Shown here one piece after another: positions 18,201 to 25,800 of a stretch of 43,531 bases of DNA. This DNA is from Alphaproteobacteria bacterium (GTDB taxonomy: Bacteria; Pseudomonadota; Alphaproteobacteria; Micavibrionales; Micavibrionaceae): the NCBI GenBank assembly GCA_021775915.1, contig JAJFGW010000041.1:1-43531 (forward strand), given 5' to 3'. Each line of letters opens with the position of its first letter. The first letter of the stretch is position 1. The position numbers and the translations under genes were made by a program. A model generated the notes under the pieces. It was given only the letters and a program-made list of their open reading frames with translations, did not search any database and had not been told where the DNA came from.

Positions 18201-18606
18201 CAACGCGTAAGGAGAGATAGATCTCCGCTGTTACTGTGAGGTCCGTTTGTTCGCGGATAATGAATTCAAGGATGCGGGCGACGTCCTCCGCTTTTCTGCT
18301 GTCCAGAGCCAGAATACGGCGCTGTTCGGCAATGATACGTGCTACTGGGTTGGTAAAAGTACGCTGTGGCAATGTGATGGTGATAGGGCGGCTTGTTGCC
18401 TCTTGTCCGGCGGCGTCCTTTGCCACTATTTCTATTGTAACTGTATCGCCTGCTAGCGGATGGGCGATAATATCGGCAGGGAGGGTAATCTCGCCCTGTG
18501 TCTTGGTATCAGGCTCATTGATTTCTTCGGCTGCGCTCGTGAAAACGATGCCCAAAGCAAAAACTCCGGCTATAGCGGAAACTATGCGTGATGCTTTCTT
18601 CGCCAA
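15268..18606 (-). CDS. TIGR02302/DUF4175 family protein, inverted C-terminal half with its own signal peptide
   Basis: This 1112-residue protein is the missing second half of the convergent gene at 14095. Residues 38-110 (GEITLPADIIAHPLAG, then ITITLPQRTFTNPVARIIAE and QRRILALD) match the family's middle domain. A roughly 800-residue Gln/Lys/Met-rich coiled-coil region follows, and the protein ends with the family's C-terminal signature (IRDELRKRSGEESRP, EYINRLLKRF). In front of the family sequence is a signal peptide: MAKKASRIVSAIAGVFALGI and VFTSAAEE. The start is TTG 18606, with GGAGG nine bases upstream. The whole frame is intact, which argues for function. It should be exported to the periplasm, where the other half's C-terminal domain lies. 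The low-complexity part is longer than I expect for the family. Confidence 0.85.
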   Translation of the reverse strand: MAKKASRIVSAIAGVFALGIVFTSAAEEINEPDTKTQGEITLPADIIAHPLAGDTVTIEIVAKDAAGQEATSRPITITLPQRTFTNPVARIIAEQRRILALDSRKAEDVARILEFIIREQTDLTVTAEIYLSLRVAHNSIIKARGPEDLSKSVALLWNVMLELEEEQLSPAERKLRDAQEALRKAMEDGASPEELLKLMEEAQKAMEELLKEKGKSLSPDELEAQKKLLEQQNKMMEELKKMMKELSKMDPELAKQMMEQMMQQIMKQQNQQQQRGQPQQQQMTAEQMREQMKQMREQMKQLQQKQQQHNELQEMIKKQKELLDKTLEQDKPPIDLKTLDKVLEQMKKNAEKMKEGAKENQQQAKELQKKAEELGKKTQEKDSEKQQTEDALKKMQQKMGRQNQPMNKPELQKMMQQMQKQLQQMKKQQQQSQSKQQKIDDMQKQLQQMQKQTSQRQQNKPMDREERQKKQDELKKMLKEMQDVAKQKNSEPLNEKQLRKTMEQMQQALKEMKKSPAMQKPEQQKINKMQEQLRNQTKQMDKMQQQGQSMNKEQRKQAQKKLDQMIDEMKKMAQEAQKRSQKNSKKMDGMKQDLDQMQKQSDQMQKKDQQMNQQQAQDTLKKLEQMQQEMKKMEQEQQQNKPAGKPLSPEQLKRLLSQMGQAMDKLGQQQKETGKQSENNIKKLDETGQQMKQSSQPDPRQLNNVLQGLRQFMEKNPQSGNDQKLEQLKQIEKQLEQLNKQTGSSASIQQSNGRAFIVQFAALNAQKAAEPDARALQQQLQNFIEDMRQENLKTQQENKNSQDSLGEIQGELNTLEQRLDDTIQQTPVPSYDEHDELKDMATDAQKLMDLLQKLIPKQEKQSSQQQKNQDQKQDQKQDQKKPEEQQPEEMKNLIDQLTKKLQKMMKQQQNQPQNQKKNKKQKDMQQQMQQMQKQQQKGNKLQQDQKKLQQQLQEMQKKMEQQMKSMKDADKSMESASKQLGKGKPGKATPSQQQAMESMKDAAKKMRKDMMQQMQKMSQPPKDGQSGQATGSSPMRNPNQNIKRGDTDPLGRNPDTIPQGQGDVPETSTEKESREIRDELRKRSGEESRPSEEREYINRLLKRFGTPAPGPK

Positions 18607-18765
18607 GCTGTAGTACCTCCCAGATGTCAGCCATATGTCAGCTGAATTTCAAACGTCCCGGTTGTCATAAATTATTATGCTTATTTCTATATAAACATAA
18701 CGCGCTAATCAAGGAAATTCTCTTGTTGAGCGTAAAGACAACGAGAAATAGTCTCTGGTCATAGC

Positions 18766-18796
18766 TTGTGAATTCATGTTATGTCTCTGATATAAT
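18766..18796 (+). promoter_or_regulatory. Candidate promoter for the DUF502 gene
   Basis: TTGTGA (18766-18771) is followed after 19 bases by a perfect TATAAT (18791-18796), directly repeated as TATAAT at 18797-18802. The spacer is slightly long. The start would be about 20 bases before the gene. The rest of 18607-18765 is AT-rich and holds no gene. Confidence 0.45.
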
Positions 18797-18820
18797 TATA
18801 ATCAGTTTCACACGTGGATC

Positions 18821-19528
18821 ATGAGCGGCGATCATTCAGAAAATAATAACAATAACCTTTTAGAGGGGCCGGCGGACGGTGTTCCATTAAAGCCGTTTGC
18901 TCGTTTGCGCACCTATTTCTTTGCCGGTATTCTTGTGACCGCGCCCATCGGCATTACCGTTTACCTGACATGGATATTCCTGAGTTTTATTGATAGCCGG
19001 GTAACGGCTCTGATCCCGGAGCAGTATAATCCTTTTAATTCCCTGCCGTTTTCTCTGCCGGGTATTGATCTTTTTAAGGCCTTGATCTCTCTGGTCGTGG
19101 CTATTGTCTTTTTTATCCTTGTGGGCTGGTTTGTACGCAATGTTTTAGGGCGGCTTTTGTACCGGGTTTCCGAGTATATCGTTCACCGTATGCCGGTCAT
19201 TAATACGCTTTACAAAGCCATCAAGCAGATTTTTGAAACAATTATGACGAGTCAGTCACAGGCTTTTCGTGAGGTCGTGATGTTGGAATATCCACGTAAA
19301 GGCGTCTGGTCTCTGGGCTTTGTTACAGGAAGCACGGAAGGGGAAGTGCAGCGCACGACGGCAGAAGAAACCATGAGCGTTTTTGTGCCAACAACGCCGA
19401 ACCCGACTTCCGGTTATTTGCTGTTCGTACCGAGAAAAGAGCTGGTCTTCATGGATATGACGGTCGAGGAAGCTGCCAAGCTTATTGTCTCCGCCGGTAT
19501 TATCGTGCCGCCGGATAGAAAAGCCTGA
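18821..19528 (+). CDS. DUF502 family inner-membrane protein
   Basis: A 235-residue protein with two transmembrane helices: LRTYFFAGILVTAPIGITVY (about 29-48) and an ISLVVAIVFFILVGWFV helix (about 90-106). The family core follows, with RMPVINTLYKAIKQIFETI, FREVVMLEYPRKGVWSLGFV and PTTPNPTSGYLLFVP, which identifies DUF502. Its function is unknown in bacteria. The family is often found beside recG in Alphaproteobacteria; here recG is the second gene downstream, on the other strand, with an orphan gene between. The N-terminus has an unusual Asn run (ENNNNN). It ends 14 bases from the stop of the convergent orphan gene. Confidence 0.92.
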   Translation: MSGDHSENNNNNLLEGPADGVPLKPFARLRTYFFAGILVTAPIGITVYLTWIFLSFIDSRVTALIPEQYNPFNSLPFSLPGIDLFKALISLVVAIVFFILVGWFVRNVLGRLLYRVSEYIVHRMPVINTLYKAIKQIFETIMTSQSQAFREVVMLEYPRKGVWSLGFVTGSTEGEVQRTTAEETMSVFVPTTPNPTSGYLLFVPRKELVFMDMTVEEAAKLIVSAGIIVPPDRKA

Positions 19529-19542
19529 AGAAATAAATTTTA

Positions 19543-21132
19543 TTAATTTATCGTCGGGTTTTTAGGCTGACCATGCTCATCGTAATTCACAGCGCGTGCC
19601 TGACCGGGTCTTTCCGGTTTGGATGTAATGCCTTCTTCATCCATGGCTTTGACGATGTTATCAAGCTGTTTGTGGGTCAGATTGAAATCGTCTTTGTATT
19701 TCTCTTTCAAAGTTTTCCCTCTGGCATCATCATCTTTAATGACAGCTTCACTGATTTTTTTGTAGTCGTTTTCATCAATCTTATTGAGAGTGAGTAAGGT
19801 TTTAACGTTCCTTGGCACTTCGCGATTAAAGATTTCCGTCAGGGTTGGTTTAGGTGATACCTCAGGCTCTGTTGTTTCTTCGGGAGTGAGTTCGGGCTCC
19901 GGTTTACCCTCTGGTGCTAGCATGGGCTTCTCTTGCCTGTTTAGAGCACTATGATCTTCTTCAGGAGGCTCTGTATTGGTTTCTTCGGAGGCAGGTGTCT
20001 CTTGTTTATCTGAAGCCGTATGACTTGAAGCGTAATCCTTATGTATCTCTTCTAAAAAACGTTGCTTCATTGAATTGCCAATATCATCCCAGAATTTTGC
20101 AAGCATTTCATCCGTAACGTTCTCATCTCCATAGGCAAGCTCTTCTTTTAGGTGTTCACGTAACTTCTTTTTAAGTAGTTCTGCCAGAAGGTCAGGAGGT
20201 ATTGTGATTTTTTGATTTTTTGATTTGTCCTTTGGTGTTGGCGCTGGTTTTTCTTGTCCATCCAGACCAATATGATCCAGAGCGTGGTCTTCTAAAAATC
20301 CTTGTTTCATTAAATCATCAAAATGATTCCAATGCTTTTCAAGGTCTTTATCGGTGATGTTAAGGCTTGAAGGAAATTTTGAAGCAAAAGAATCTTTGCC
20401 CATATATTTACTCAACGCGTCCAGAAGGTCGGGATGCAGGGTGTTTTTATTGTTTGCAGGGGGTGGCACGGATTGCCCTGTAGAAGGCGGTTTCCCGGTA
20501 GGGGGTTTATTATTAGGTGGCTGTTGCCCGGTAGGGCCGGAACTCGAACTTGGGTTCGGAGCCGGAGCCGGAGCAGGATTTTGGTTCGGATTCGGAGATT
20601 TCAACGCATCCATCTGGCTGGAAAATTCTTTCCAGAGAGCGCTTATGTCCGTGCTTTGCGCAATTTCTTGCGCTTTTTTCTGCATTTCCGGAGTTTCGTT
20701 ATTAACTTTCAGTCCTAAAAAGTGCGCGGCTATAAGAAGGAAGGCTTGCTCAATGACTGTGTCTCCGTCAATCGTAACGCCGCCATCGCGCATGTTTTTG
20801 CTGGCCATGGCTGTCACCCCCATGGCAAAGGCTTTGAATAATCTTTCTTCCGGTTTTCCTGTCAGGTCACCTTTGACCTCATTATTTGTAATCTCAATGC
20901 CTGTTACGGAAGGGTTTAAAAGGGGTAAATCGCCAATGAGTTTATTTGTGGCCGAGCCTGAATTTTTTTCAAATTTATCAAGCCAGTCCGCACTCTGGAC
21001 CGGGGGATTTGTATTCTTGATGGGAAAGCCGCATTCATCAATGCCTTGGCCATAGAGAAGCGCCATTAACTCTCTGAAAGATAAGTCTTTTTGGCTGTTC
21101 TGGCCTGTGTTGGTGCCTGTATAACCCGCCAT
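19543..21132 (-). CDS. Orphan protein with Pro-rich linker and duplicated helical module (529 aa)
   Basis: I do not recognise the family. Three parts are visible. Residues 1-178 form a mostly helical N-terminal domain. Residues 180-228 are a Pro/Asn/Ser linker (NPNQNPAPAPAPNPSSSSGP). Then a helical module occurs twice: 234-282 starts PDLLDAL and contains NITDKDLEKHW and MKQGFLED, while 313-362 starts PDLLAEL and contains NVTDEMLAKFW and MKQRFLEE. A Pro/Glu-rich stretch (about 375-420) and a final helical region follow. There is no signal peptide or membrane segment. The ATG at 21132 has AGGAG 8 bases upstream. It lies upstream of, and probably separate from, the DUF502 gene. The modular design suggests a protein-binding or scaffold role, by inference only. 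Confidence 0.75.
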   Translation of the reverse strand: MAGYTGTNTGQNSQKDLSFRELMALLYGQGIDECGFPIKNTNPPVQSADWLDKFEKNSGSATNKLIGDLPLLNPSVTGIEITNNEVKGDLTGKPEERLFKAFAMGVTAMASKNMRDGGVTIDGDTVIEQAFLLIAAHFLGLKVNNETPEMQKKAQEIAQSTDISALWKEFSSQMDALKSPNPNQNPAPAPAPNPSSSSGPTGQQPPNNKPPTGKPPSTGQSVPPPANNKNTLHPDLLDALSKYMGKDSFASKFPSSLNITDKDLEKHWNHFDDLMKQGFLEDHALDHIGLDGQEKPAPTPKDKSKNQKITIPPDLLAELLKKKLREHLKEELAYGDENVTDEMLAKFWDDIGNSMKQRFLEEIHKDYASSHTASDKQETPASEETNTEPPEEDHSALNRQEKPMLAPEGKPEPELTPEETTEPEVSPKPTLTEIFNREVPRNVKTLLTLNKIDENDYKKISEAVIKDDDARGKTLKEKYKDDFNLTHKQLDNIVKAMDEEGITSKPERPGQARAVNYDEHGQPKNPTIN

Positions 21133-21206
21133 AAATGGCTCCTGTAATTCCAGCTAAGGAGACCATAATATACTATTTTTCCTTAACGTTCTACTAATTA
21201 TGCAAA

Positions 21207-23333
21207 TCAGCCTGAGCGTAAATACGCGATCGCCTGATCGCGCTCAAACAGGTAAAGCAGCGTGCGCAGTGATTTTCCTCTATCTGTTTGTAATTCAGGG
21301 TCTTTTCCCATGATAAGCCGCGCATCATCGCGGGCGGCGGCGAGTAACTCGCTATGGGCTGGAAGCTCGGCGAGCTTAAAGACCGGCAGGCCGCTTTGGC
21401 GTGTGCCGAGTATTTCCCCGGCTCCGCGTAGCTCCAGGTCTTTTTCGGCGATTTTAAAGCCGTCCTCTGTCTCGCGCATAATCGACAGACGCTCTTTGGC
21501 TGTCTGACCCGGATTTTTGGCGTAAACGAGAAAACAGTATGATTTATCCGCGCCGCGCCCGACACGGCCGCGCAACTGGTGAAGTTGTGAGAGGCCAAAG
21601 CGCTCGGCATGTTCAATGACCATAATGGTGGCTTCCGGTACATTGACGCCCACTTCGATCACGGTGGTGGCGACCAGAATATCCAGATCACCCTTTGCGA
21701 ATTTTGCCATGGCTTCGTCTTTTTCAGCGGGCTTCATCCGGCCATGGACAAGCCCGACACGATCACCAAAGCGGGCTTGAAGAATCTCATAGCGCTCTTC
21801 GGCGGCGGCAAGGTCCAGTAGTTCGGATTCCTCAACCAGCGGACAAACCCAGTAGGCGCGTGCGCCGGTTTTGATTTGCCGGGCGAGTCCGTCTGTCATT
21901 TGCTCGATATGTTCTTTGGCAATCAGGCGGGTATCAATCGATTGTCTTCCGGGCGGTTTTTCATCAAGCTTGCTGCCGTCCATATCGCCGTAAGCCGTTA
22001 ATGTCAGCGTGCGCGGAATTGGGGTGGCGGTCATAACGAGGACATCCACGCCTTTTCCCTTGGCGGTGAGCATGAGGCGCTGGTGCACGCCGAAGCGGTG
22101 CTGTTCGTCAATCACGGCGACACCTAGATCGGCAAACTCGACGCTTTCCTGAAACAGCGCATGGGTGCCGATAACAACCTGCGCTGCGCCGCTGCGGATT
22201 TGTTCTAGTAATATTTCGCGCGCTTTACCCTTATCGCGCCCGGTTAACGCCACGTAACGAATGCCGCATTCATCAAGCCATGGACCGAGGCTCTCAAGAT
22301 GTTGCCGCGCGAGGATTTCCGTCGGCGCCATAATCGCGGCCTGTGTGCCGCTTTCAATGGCGTTAAGCATGGCAAGCGCCGCGACCACGGTTTTGCCGCT
22401 GCCGACATCGCCTTGCAGAAGGCGCAGCATACGAATGGGTTCTGACATGTCTCTGTCAATTTCAGCAATAGAGCGTTTTTGTGCGCCGGTGAGTTCAAAA
22501 GGAAGCGTGGCAAGAAGCTTGTCCCGCAACGCGCCACCGGTTTTATACACGCGTCCTTGCCTGCGCTGCTGATGATGGCGCACCATGGCTAAGGCAAGCT
22601 GATTGGCGAGAAGCTCATCATAAGCCAGACGCATCCGCGTCGGGTGGTGCGGTTCAAGACCGTTAGCGCCGGGCGGGTTGTGCAGAATGTCTAAGGCCTC
22701 ACTCCAATCCGGCCAGTTATTTTGCTTTTTATGCGCTTCATCCAGCCATTCAGGAAGTTCCGGTATAAGACCGAGCGCCCCTTTTGCCGCTTTGCAAACG
22801 ACTTTGTTGGTCAGCCCTTGCGTTAAAGGGTAAATAGGCTCCACAGTTTCAATCGCTGCGCGGTCTTCCTCGGTACCGATGGCATCGGGATGCGTTATTT
22901 GCGGTTTGCCCTGATAATGCTCGATTTTGCCGCTGACAATGACCGTCGCGTTTACGGGCAGTTGCTTTTCAAGCCATTGCTTGTTCGCGTGAAAAAACAC
23001 AAGATTGATCGTACCGGTTTCATCCGTACACCAGACTTTGTAGGGCTGGTTCTTGCGTTCGTTCGGGAAGTGTCTATGGACGGTGACAGTGAGCGTTGCG
23101 ATGCGTCCGGCAGGAGCATCCTTGATTTTGGGTGCAAAGCGCCGGTCAACAAAATCAATCGGCTTATGCCAGAGTAAATCCAGCATTTTGTCACCGCCGC
23201 ATAATTTCTCAAACAGCGCCGCATTGCGCGGGCCAATTCCTGCTAAATCGGTCACACGCCGGAATAGCGGATCAAGCGCGAAGGGGCGTCCTGTTGATGT
23301 AGGCTGTTCTTGTTTAACCGCATTGCTCATCAT
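21207..23333 (-). CDS. recG: ATP-dependent DNA helicase RecG
   Basis: RecG remodels stalled replication forks and branch-migrates Holliday junctions. The 708-residue protein has the N-terminal wedge/OB domain (LFRRVTDLAGIGPRNAALFE near the start and RIATLTVTVHRHFPNERK). The helicase motor follows, with Walker A LLQGDVGSGKT, the DEQH box VIDEQHRFGVHQR, TATPIPRTLTLTAYGDMD, and the C-terminal VIEVGVNVPEATIMVIEHAE and QLHQLRGRVGRG. I start at the ATG pair 23333/23330; the frame extends to a GTG at 23366 whose extra residues (MVITKKKRYLL) do not look like RecG. It lies 74 bases downstream of the orphan gene start on the same strand. Confidence 0.97.
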   Translation of the reverse strand: MMSNAVKQEQPTSTGRPFALDPLFRRVTDLAGIGPRNAALFEKLCGGDKMLDLLWHKPIDFVDRRFAPKIKDAPAGRIATLTVTVHRHFPNERKNQPYKVWCTDETGTINLVFFHANKQWLEKQLPVNATVIVSGKIEHYQGKPQITHPDAIGTEEDRAAIETVEPIYPLTQGLTNKVVCKAAKGALGLIPELPEWLDEAHKKQNNWPDWSEALDILHNPPGANGLEPHHPTRMRLAYDELLANQLALAMVRHHQQRRQGRVYKTGGALRDKLLATLPFELTGAQKRSIAEIDRDMSEPIRMLRLLQGDVGSGKTVVAALAMLNAIESGTQAAIMAPTEILARQHLESLGPWLDECGIRYVALTGRDKGKAREILLEQIRSGAAQVVIGTHALFQESVEFADLGVAVIDEQHRFGVHQRLMLTAKGKGVDVLVMTATPIPRTLTLTAYGDMDGSKLDEKPPGRQSIDTRLIAKEHIEQMTDGLARQIKTGARAYWVCPLVEESELLDLAAAEERYEILQARFGDRVGLVHGRMKPAEKDEAMAKFAKGDLDILVATTVIEVGVNVPEATIMVIEHAERFGLSQLHQLRGRVGRGADKSYCFLVYAKNPGQTAKERLSIMRETEDGFKIAEKDLELRGAGEILGTRQSGLPVFKLAELPAHSELLAAARDDARLIMGKDPELQTDRGKSLRTLLYLFERDQAIAYLRSG

Positions 23334-23458
23334 CAATAAATAACGTTTCTTCTTTGTTATTACCACTAAAGAAGATTTTTATTTACATAACTTAATTTTT
23401 ATGTTACCGTCGCCGTTGATAGTTTTATTTATATGTTTTGAACAAAGGGATTGTTGTT

Positions 23459-23950
23459 ATGAATCAACTAAATGTTATTACAAATGTCTTTAATGGAGAG
23501 GGTGGAACTTTTTTTAGTGACCATCGAAGAAAGAAGACACCTATCGGTCGAAATGAGTCTTTGATGGATTTTCGCATTAGAACACATGATAAGTATAATC
23601 ATATTTATTCGAATCTCGGTATTCATAGCAACCTTGTAGAGCGCGCTATAGATACGGCGGTTCGTGAGGTTGATAAAGTGCATCCTGATGTGCATGTTGG
23701 TTTGGGCGCTAACTTTAATAGCGGCAGGCTTCTTTCAATCAGGGTTGCTGGTTCTGAGGGGGATGAAAATATAAATAAGGGAGCTGCGGTTAAAACGGTC
23801 AATAAGGTAATGAGAAATTTAAGGAAGGCTTTTCAAGTAAGTATTTCTGTAGAGGCGGGAAAAAAGCAAAAGGTCTTCTTTCCTGTAGAGGGTGTGAAAA
23901 CTTCAGAGTTTCGTTCGGACAGTAAGTTCTTTAGGCAAGACCACTGGTAG
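23459..23950 (+). CDS. Protein of unknown function (163 aa)
   Basis: A basic soluble protein starting MNQLNVITNVFNGEGGTFFS. It has a central region HIYSNLGIHSNLVERAIDTA and VHVGLGANFNSGRLLSIRVA with an alternating alpha/beta pattern. No signal peptide, membrane segment or known motif is seen. I start at ATG 23459, which has AAAGGGA upstream; a TTG at 23438 is a less likely start. Its codon use is more AT-rich than that of recG next to it, which may indicate a recent arrival. It ends 5 bases from the stop of the convergent DUF2157 gene. Confidence 0.6.
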   Translation: MNQLNVITNVFNGEGGTFFSDHRRKKTPIGRNESLMDFRIRTHDKYNHIYSNLGIHSNLVERAIDTAVREVDKVHPDVHVGLGANFNSGRLLSIRVAGSEGDENINKGAAVKTVNKVMRNLRKAFQVSISVEAGKKQKVFFPVEGVKTSEFRSDSKFFRQDHW

Positions 23951-23955
23951 GTGAC

Positions 23956-24894
23956 CTATATCCTTGTCTGAATCTTTTGCCCCAGCTTGACGGCATAAGA
24001 GCTTATCCCCAGCATCACCATGCCCATCACGATCAGGGCAAGCGGCCAGCCTGTAACATCAGCGAAATATTCCTCTGTGTAATAGCCCAGATAACCCAGC
24101 ATGACAATAACACTGGCGACCAGAAACGAACGGCTTTGCGCTACGACGCTAGCGTAAATCATAAGCGCCGCCAGTCCAATCAGCAGGAAGTCAAAGGGTG
24201 GTATGCTTTCCAATAGCGAAAAAGCGCCGGTAGCCATACAGAGAGCGGCGATAAAATAGCTAAAAGGAACAAAGGCGCGGTGCGGCGTTTTGTTAATGGC
24301 ATGAGATATGAGTAGGCCAGATAGACCCAGTACCGTAGCAACCAGATCTTCATCAATATCAAGCTTGGCCATCGCCGCGCCGAAAAAGGCAAAGCCATAA
24401 ATGACGGTAAAGAACAGAAGGCTGGTTTGCCTCTTGGCGTAGAAGAACAGCCCCATTTGCGCGGCCAGCGGCGCAAACACAACCATGGTGGCGAGCGCGG
24501 CGTCATCACCGTCGAAATATTCCTTCAGGAAGACAAACAGCCCCGCAGGTTCCAGAAAAGCGGCGATCAGAAACAGCGGTGTGGCGGCTTTGGCGTAGCG
24601 TGCGTCTTTCAGGGCGGCCAGCCCCATGATAAGGGCAACAAGCCCCGGCCCGAACGTAATGATAACGCGGGCGGCGCTGTTCAGATCATCCCAGAGTAGC
24701 GCGACAAAAGCGGAAATGCCGGAAAATATAAACAGCGCCCCGACATAGGTCAGAAGCTTCATCACAATGCTGCTTGATCCTTGCTGCGTTTGGGGTGCAT
24801 TGCGGACAAAATACGCGGCTATATCTTCAATCGTCAGGCCGTTCTTTTCCGCGAGATCAACAATTTTGCCGAGTGCTTTTTCTTTATTACTCAT
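23956..24894 (-). CDS. DUF2157-like multi-pass membrane protein (312 aa)
   Basis: The N-terminal 45 residues are soluble and helical (NKEKALGKIVDLAEKNGLTI). About eight or nine transmembrane helices follow, for example IVMKLLTYVGALFIFSGISA, VIITFGPGLVALIMGLAAL and FLVASVIVMLGYLGYYTEE. The layout of a short cytoplasmic helical head followed by paired helices resembles DUF2157 proteins, which have no established function. The start codon overlaps the stop of the upstream 193-residue gene by four bases, so the two are translationally coupled and probably act together at the inner membrane. Confidence 0.7.
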   Translation of the reverse strand: MSNKEKALGKIVDLAEKNGLTIEDIAAYFVRNAPQTQQGSSSIVMKLLTYVGALFIFSGISAFVALLWDDLNSAARVIITFGPGLVALIMGLAALKDARYAKAATPLFLIAAFLEPAGLFVFLKEYFDGDDAALATMVVFAPLAAQMGLFFYAKRQTSLLFFTVIYGFAFFGAAMAKLDIDEDLVATVLGLSGLLISHAINKTPHRAFVPFSYFIAALCMATGAFSLLESIPPFDFLLIGLAALMIYASVVAQSRSFLVASVIVMLGYLGYYTEEYFADVTGWPLALIVMGMVMLGISSYAVKLGQKIQTRI

Positions 24895-25472
24895 TGCCCG
24901 TCCTCTTCTTTGATAACCCAGCCGATGAAAGTGTCACGGCCATAGGGATTTCTCATGCCTTTAATCGGAACATGGCGGCTTTGTTTGCTTAGCGCGTAGC
25001 GGGCGCGACTGCTATAGTACCCAAAAAAACCGGAAAAGAAATTGCCGTTGCTGCGGTAATATTGCTCAAAAATATAACCATCAGGAGATTCTTTGTCCGG
25101 GTTAAGGCGTATGTTTTTGAACGTAGATAGAGAAACATTGACCCACTTTCCTTCTTTGGCGCTATCAGGCGCTTCCAGTATTATCTCTTCCACATCGTCT
25201 TTAACAGGGTCGAAAATATAGAGCCTGGTATTGTGATTATATGTATTGTTTTTGTCAGGCTTTTTGTAAGTGGCCACAAGCTTTTTATCTTTAACTTCAA
25301 ACCGATACGTCGCGTCGTTGTTGTTATGGTGGGACAAGGAAAAAACAGCTTTATATTGCGGCGGATCAACCAGTTTGGTCATGGATTGCGCGATCATGAA
25401 CACGGCAATCAGGATAACCGGCAGCGATACACCGAGCGCAAGGACAAAGTTTTCTTTTAAAAATGCTTTCAT
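24891..25472 (-). CDS. Membrane-anchored protein coupled to the DUF2157 gene (193 aa)
   Basis: One N-terminal transmembrane helix (FVLALGVSLPVILIAVFMIA, about residues 9-28) is followed by an extracytoplasmic domain of mixed beta character (YKAVFSLSHHNNNDATYRFE, DTFIGWVIKEEDGQ). DUF2157 proteins are often paired with a second small membrane protein carrying a GDYxxLxY motif. I do not see that motif here, so I do not assign the family. I start at ATG 25472 (MKAFLKENF), because the upstream extension to 25535 would run into the divergent sdhE. The last four bases overlap the next gene's ATG. Confidence 0.65.
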   Translation of the reverse strand: MKAFLKENFVLALGVSLPVILIAVFMIAQSMTKLVDPPQYKAVFSLSHHNNNDATYRFEVKDKKLVATYKKPDKNNTYNHNTRLYIFDPVKDDVEEIILEAPDSAKEGKWVNVSLSTFKNIRLNPDKESPDGYIFEQYYRSNGNFFSGFFGYYSSRARYALSKQSRHVPIKGMRNPYGRDTFIGWVIKEEDGQ

Positions 25473-25491
25473 GTGTTTATGACTCTTATCT

Positions 25492-25800
25492 ATGAGTGAT
25501 GCAGCAAGCTTAGAAGATAGCGAAAAGAAACGCAAACGCTTGGTTTTCCGGTCATGGCACCGGGGAACGCGGGAGATGGACCTGATTATGGGGTCGTTCG
25601 CTGATTCTTATGTTTCGGCCTTTTCCGAAGAAGAACTTGCGCAATATGATGAAATCCTGCAAAACAGCGATCCTGATTTATATAACTGGATTACTGGCAA
25701 AGAGAAGGCTCCGGCCAATATCATAACGCCGGTTCTGGAGAAGTTGCTCGGCTATAATTATGCAGAACATCGCGAAACCGACAGAAGTAGCACAACATAA
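25492..25800 (+). CDS. sdhE: Succinate dehydrogenase flavinylation factor SdhE
   Basis: SdhE (Sdh5/YgfY, DUF339) promotes covalent attachment of FAD to the flavoprotein subunit of succinate dehydrogenase. The 102-residue protein has the conserved core KRLVFRSWHRGTREMDLIMG followed by SFADSY, with the RG motif needed for FAD transfer, and the C-terminal YDEILQNSDPDLYNWITGKE. It lies between recG and mfd in many Alphaproteobacteria. There is no obvious ribosome binding site and only 19 bases separate it from the divergent gene, so it may be leaderless. Its last 41 bases overlap the start of mfd. Confidence 0.93.
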   Translation: MSDAASLEDSEKKRKRLVFRSWHRGTREMDLIMGSFADSYVSAFSEEELAQYDEILQNSDPDLYNWITGKEKAPANIITPVLEKLLGYNYAEHRETDRSSTT

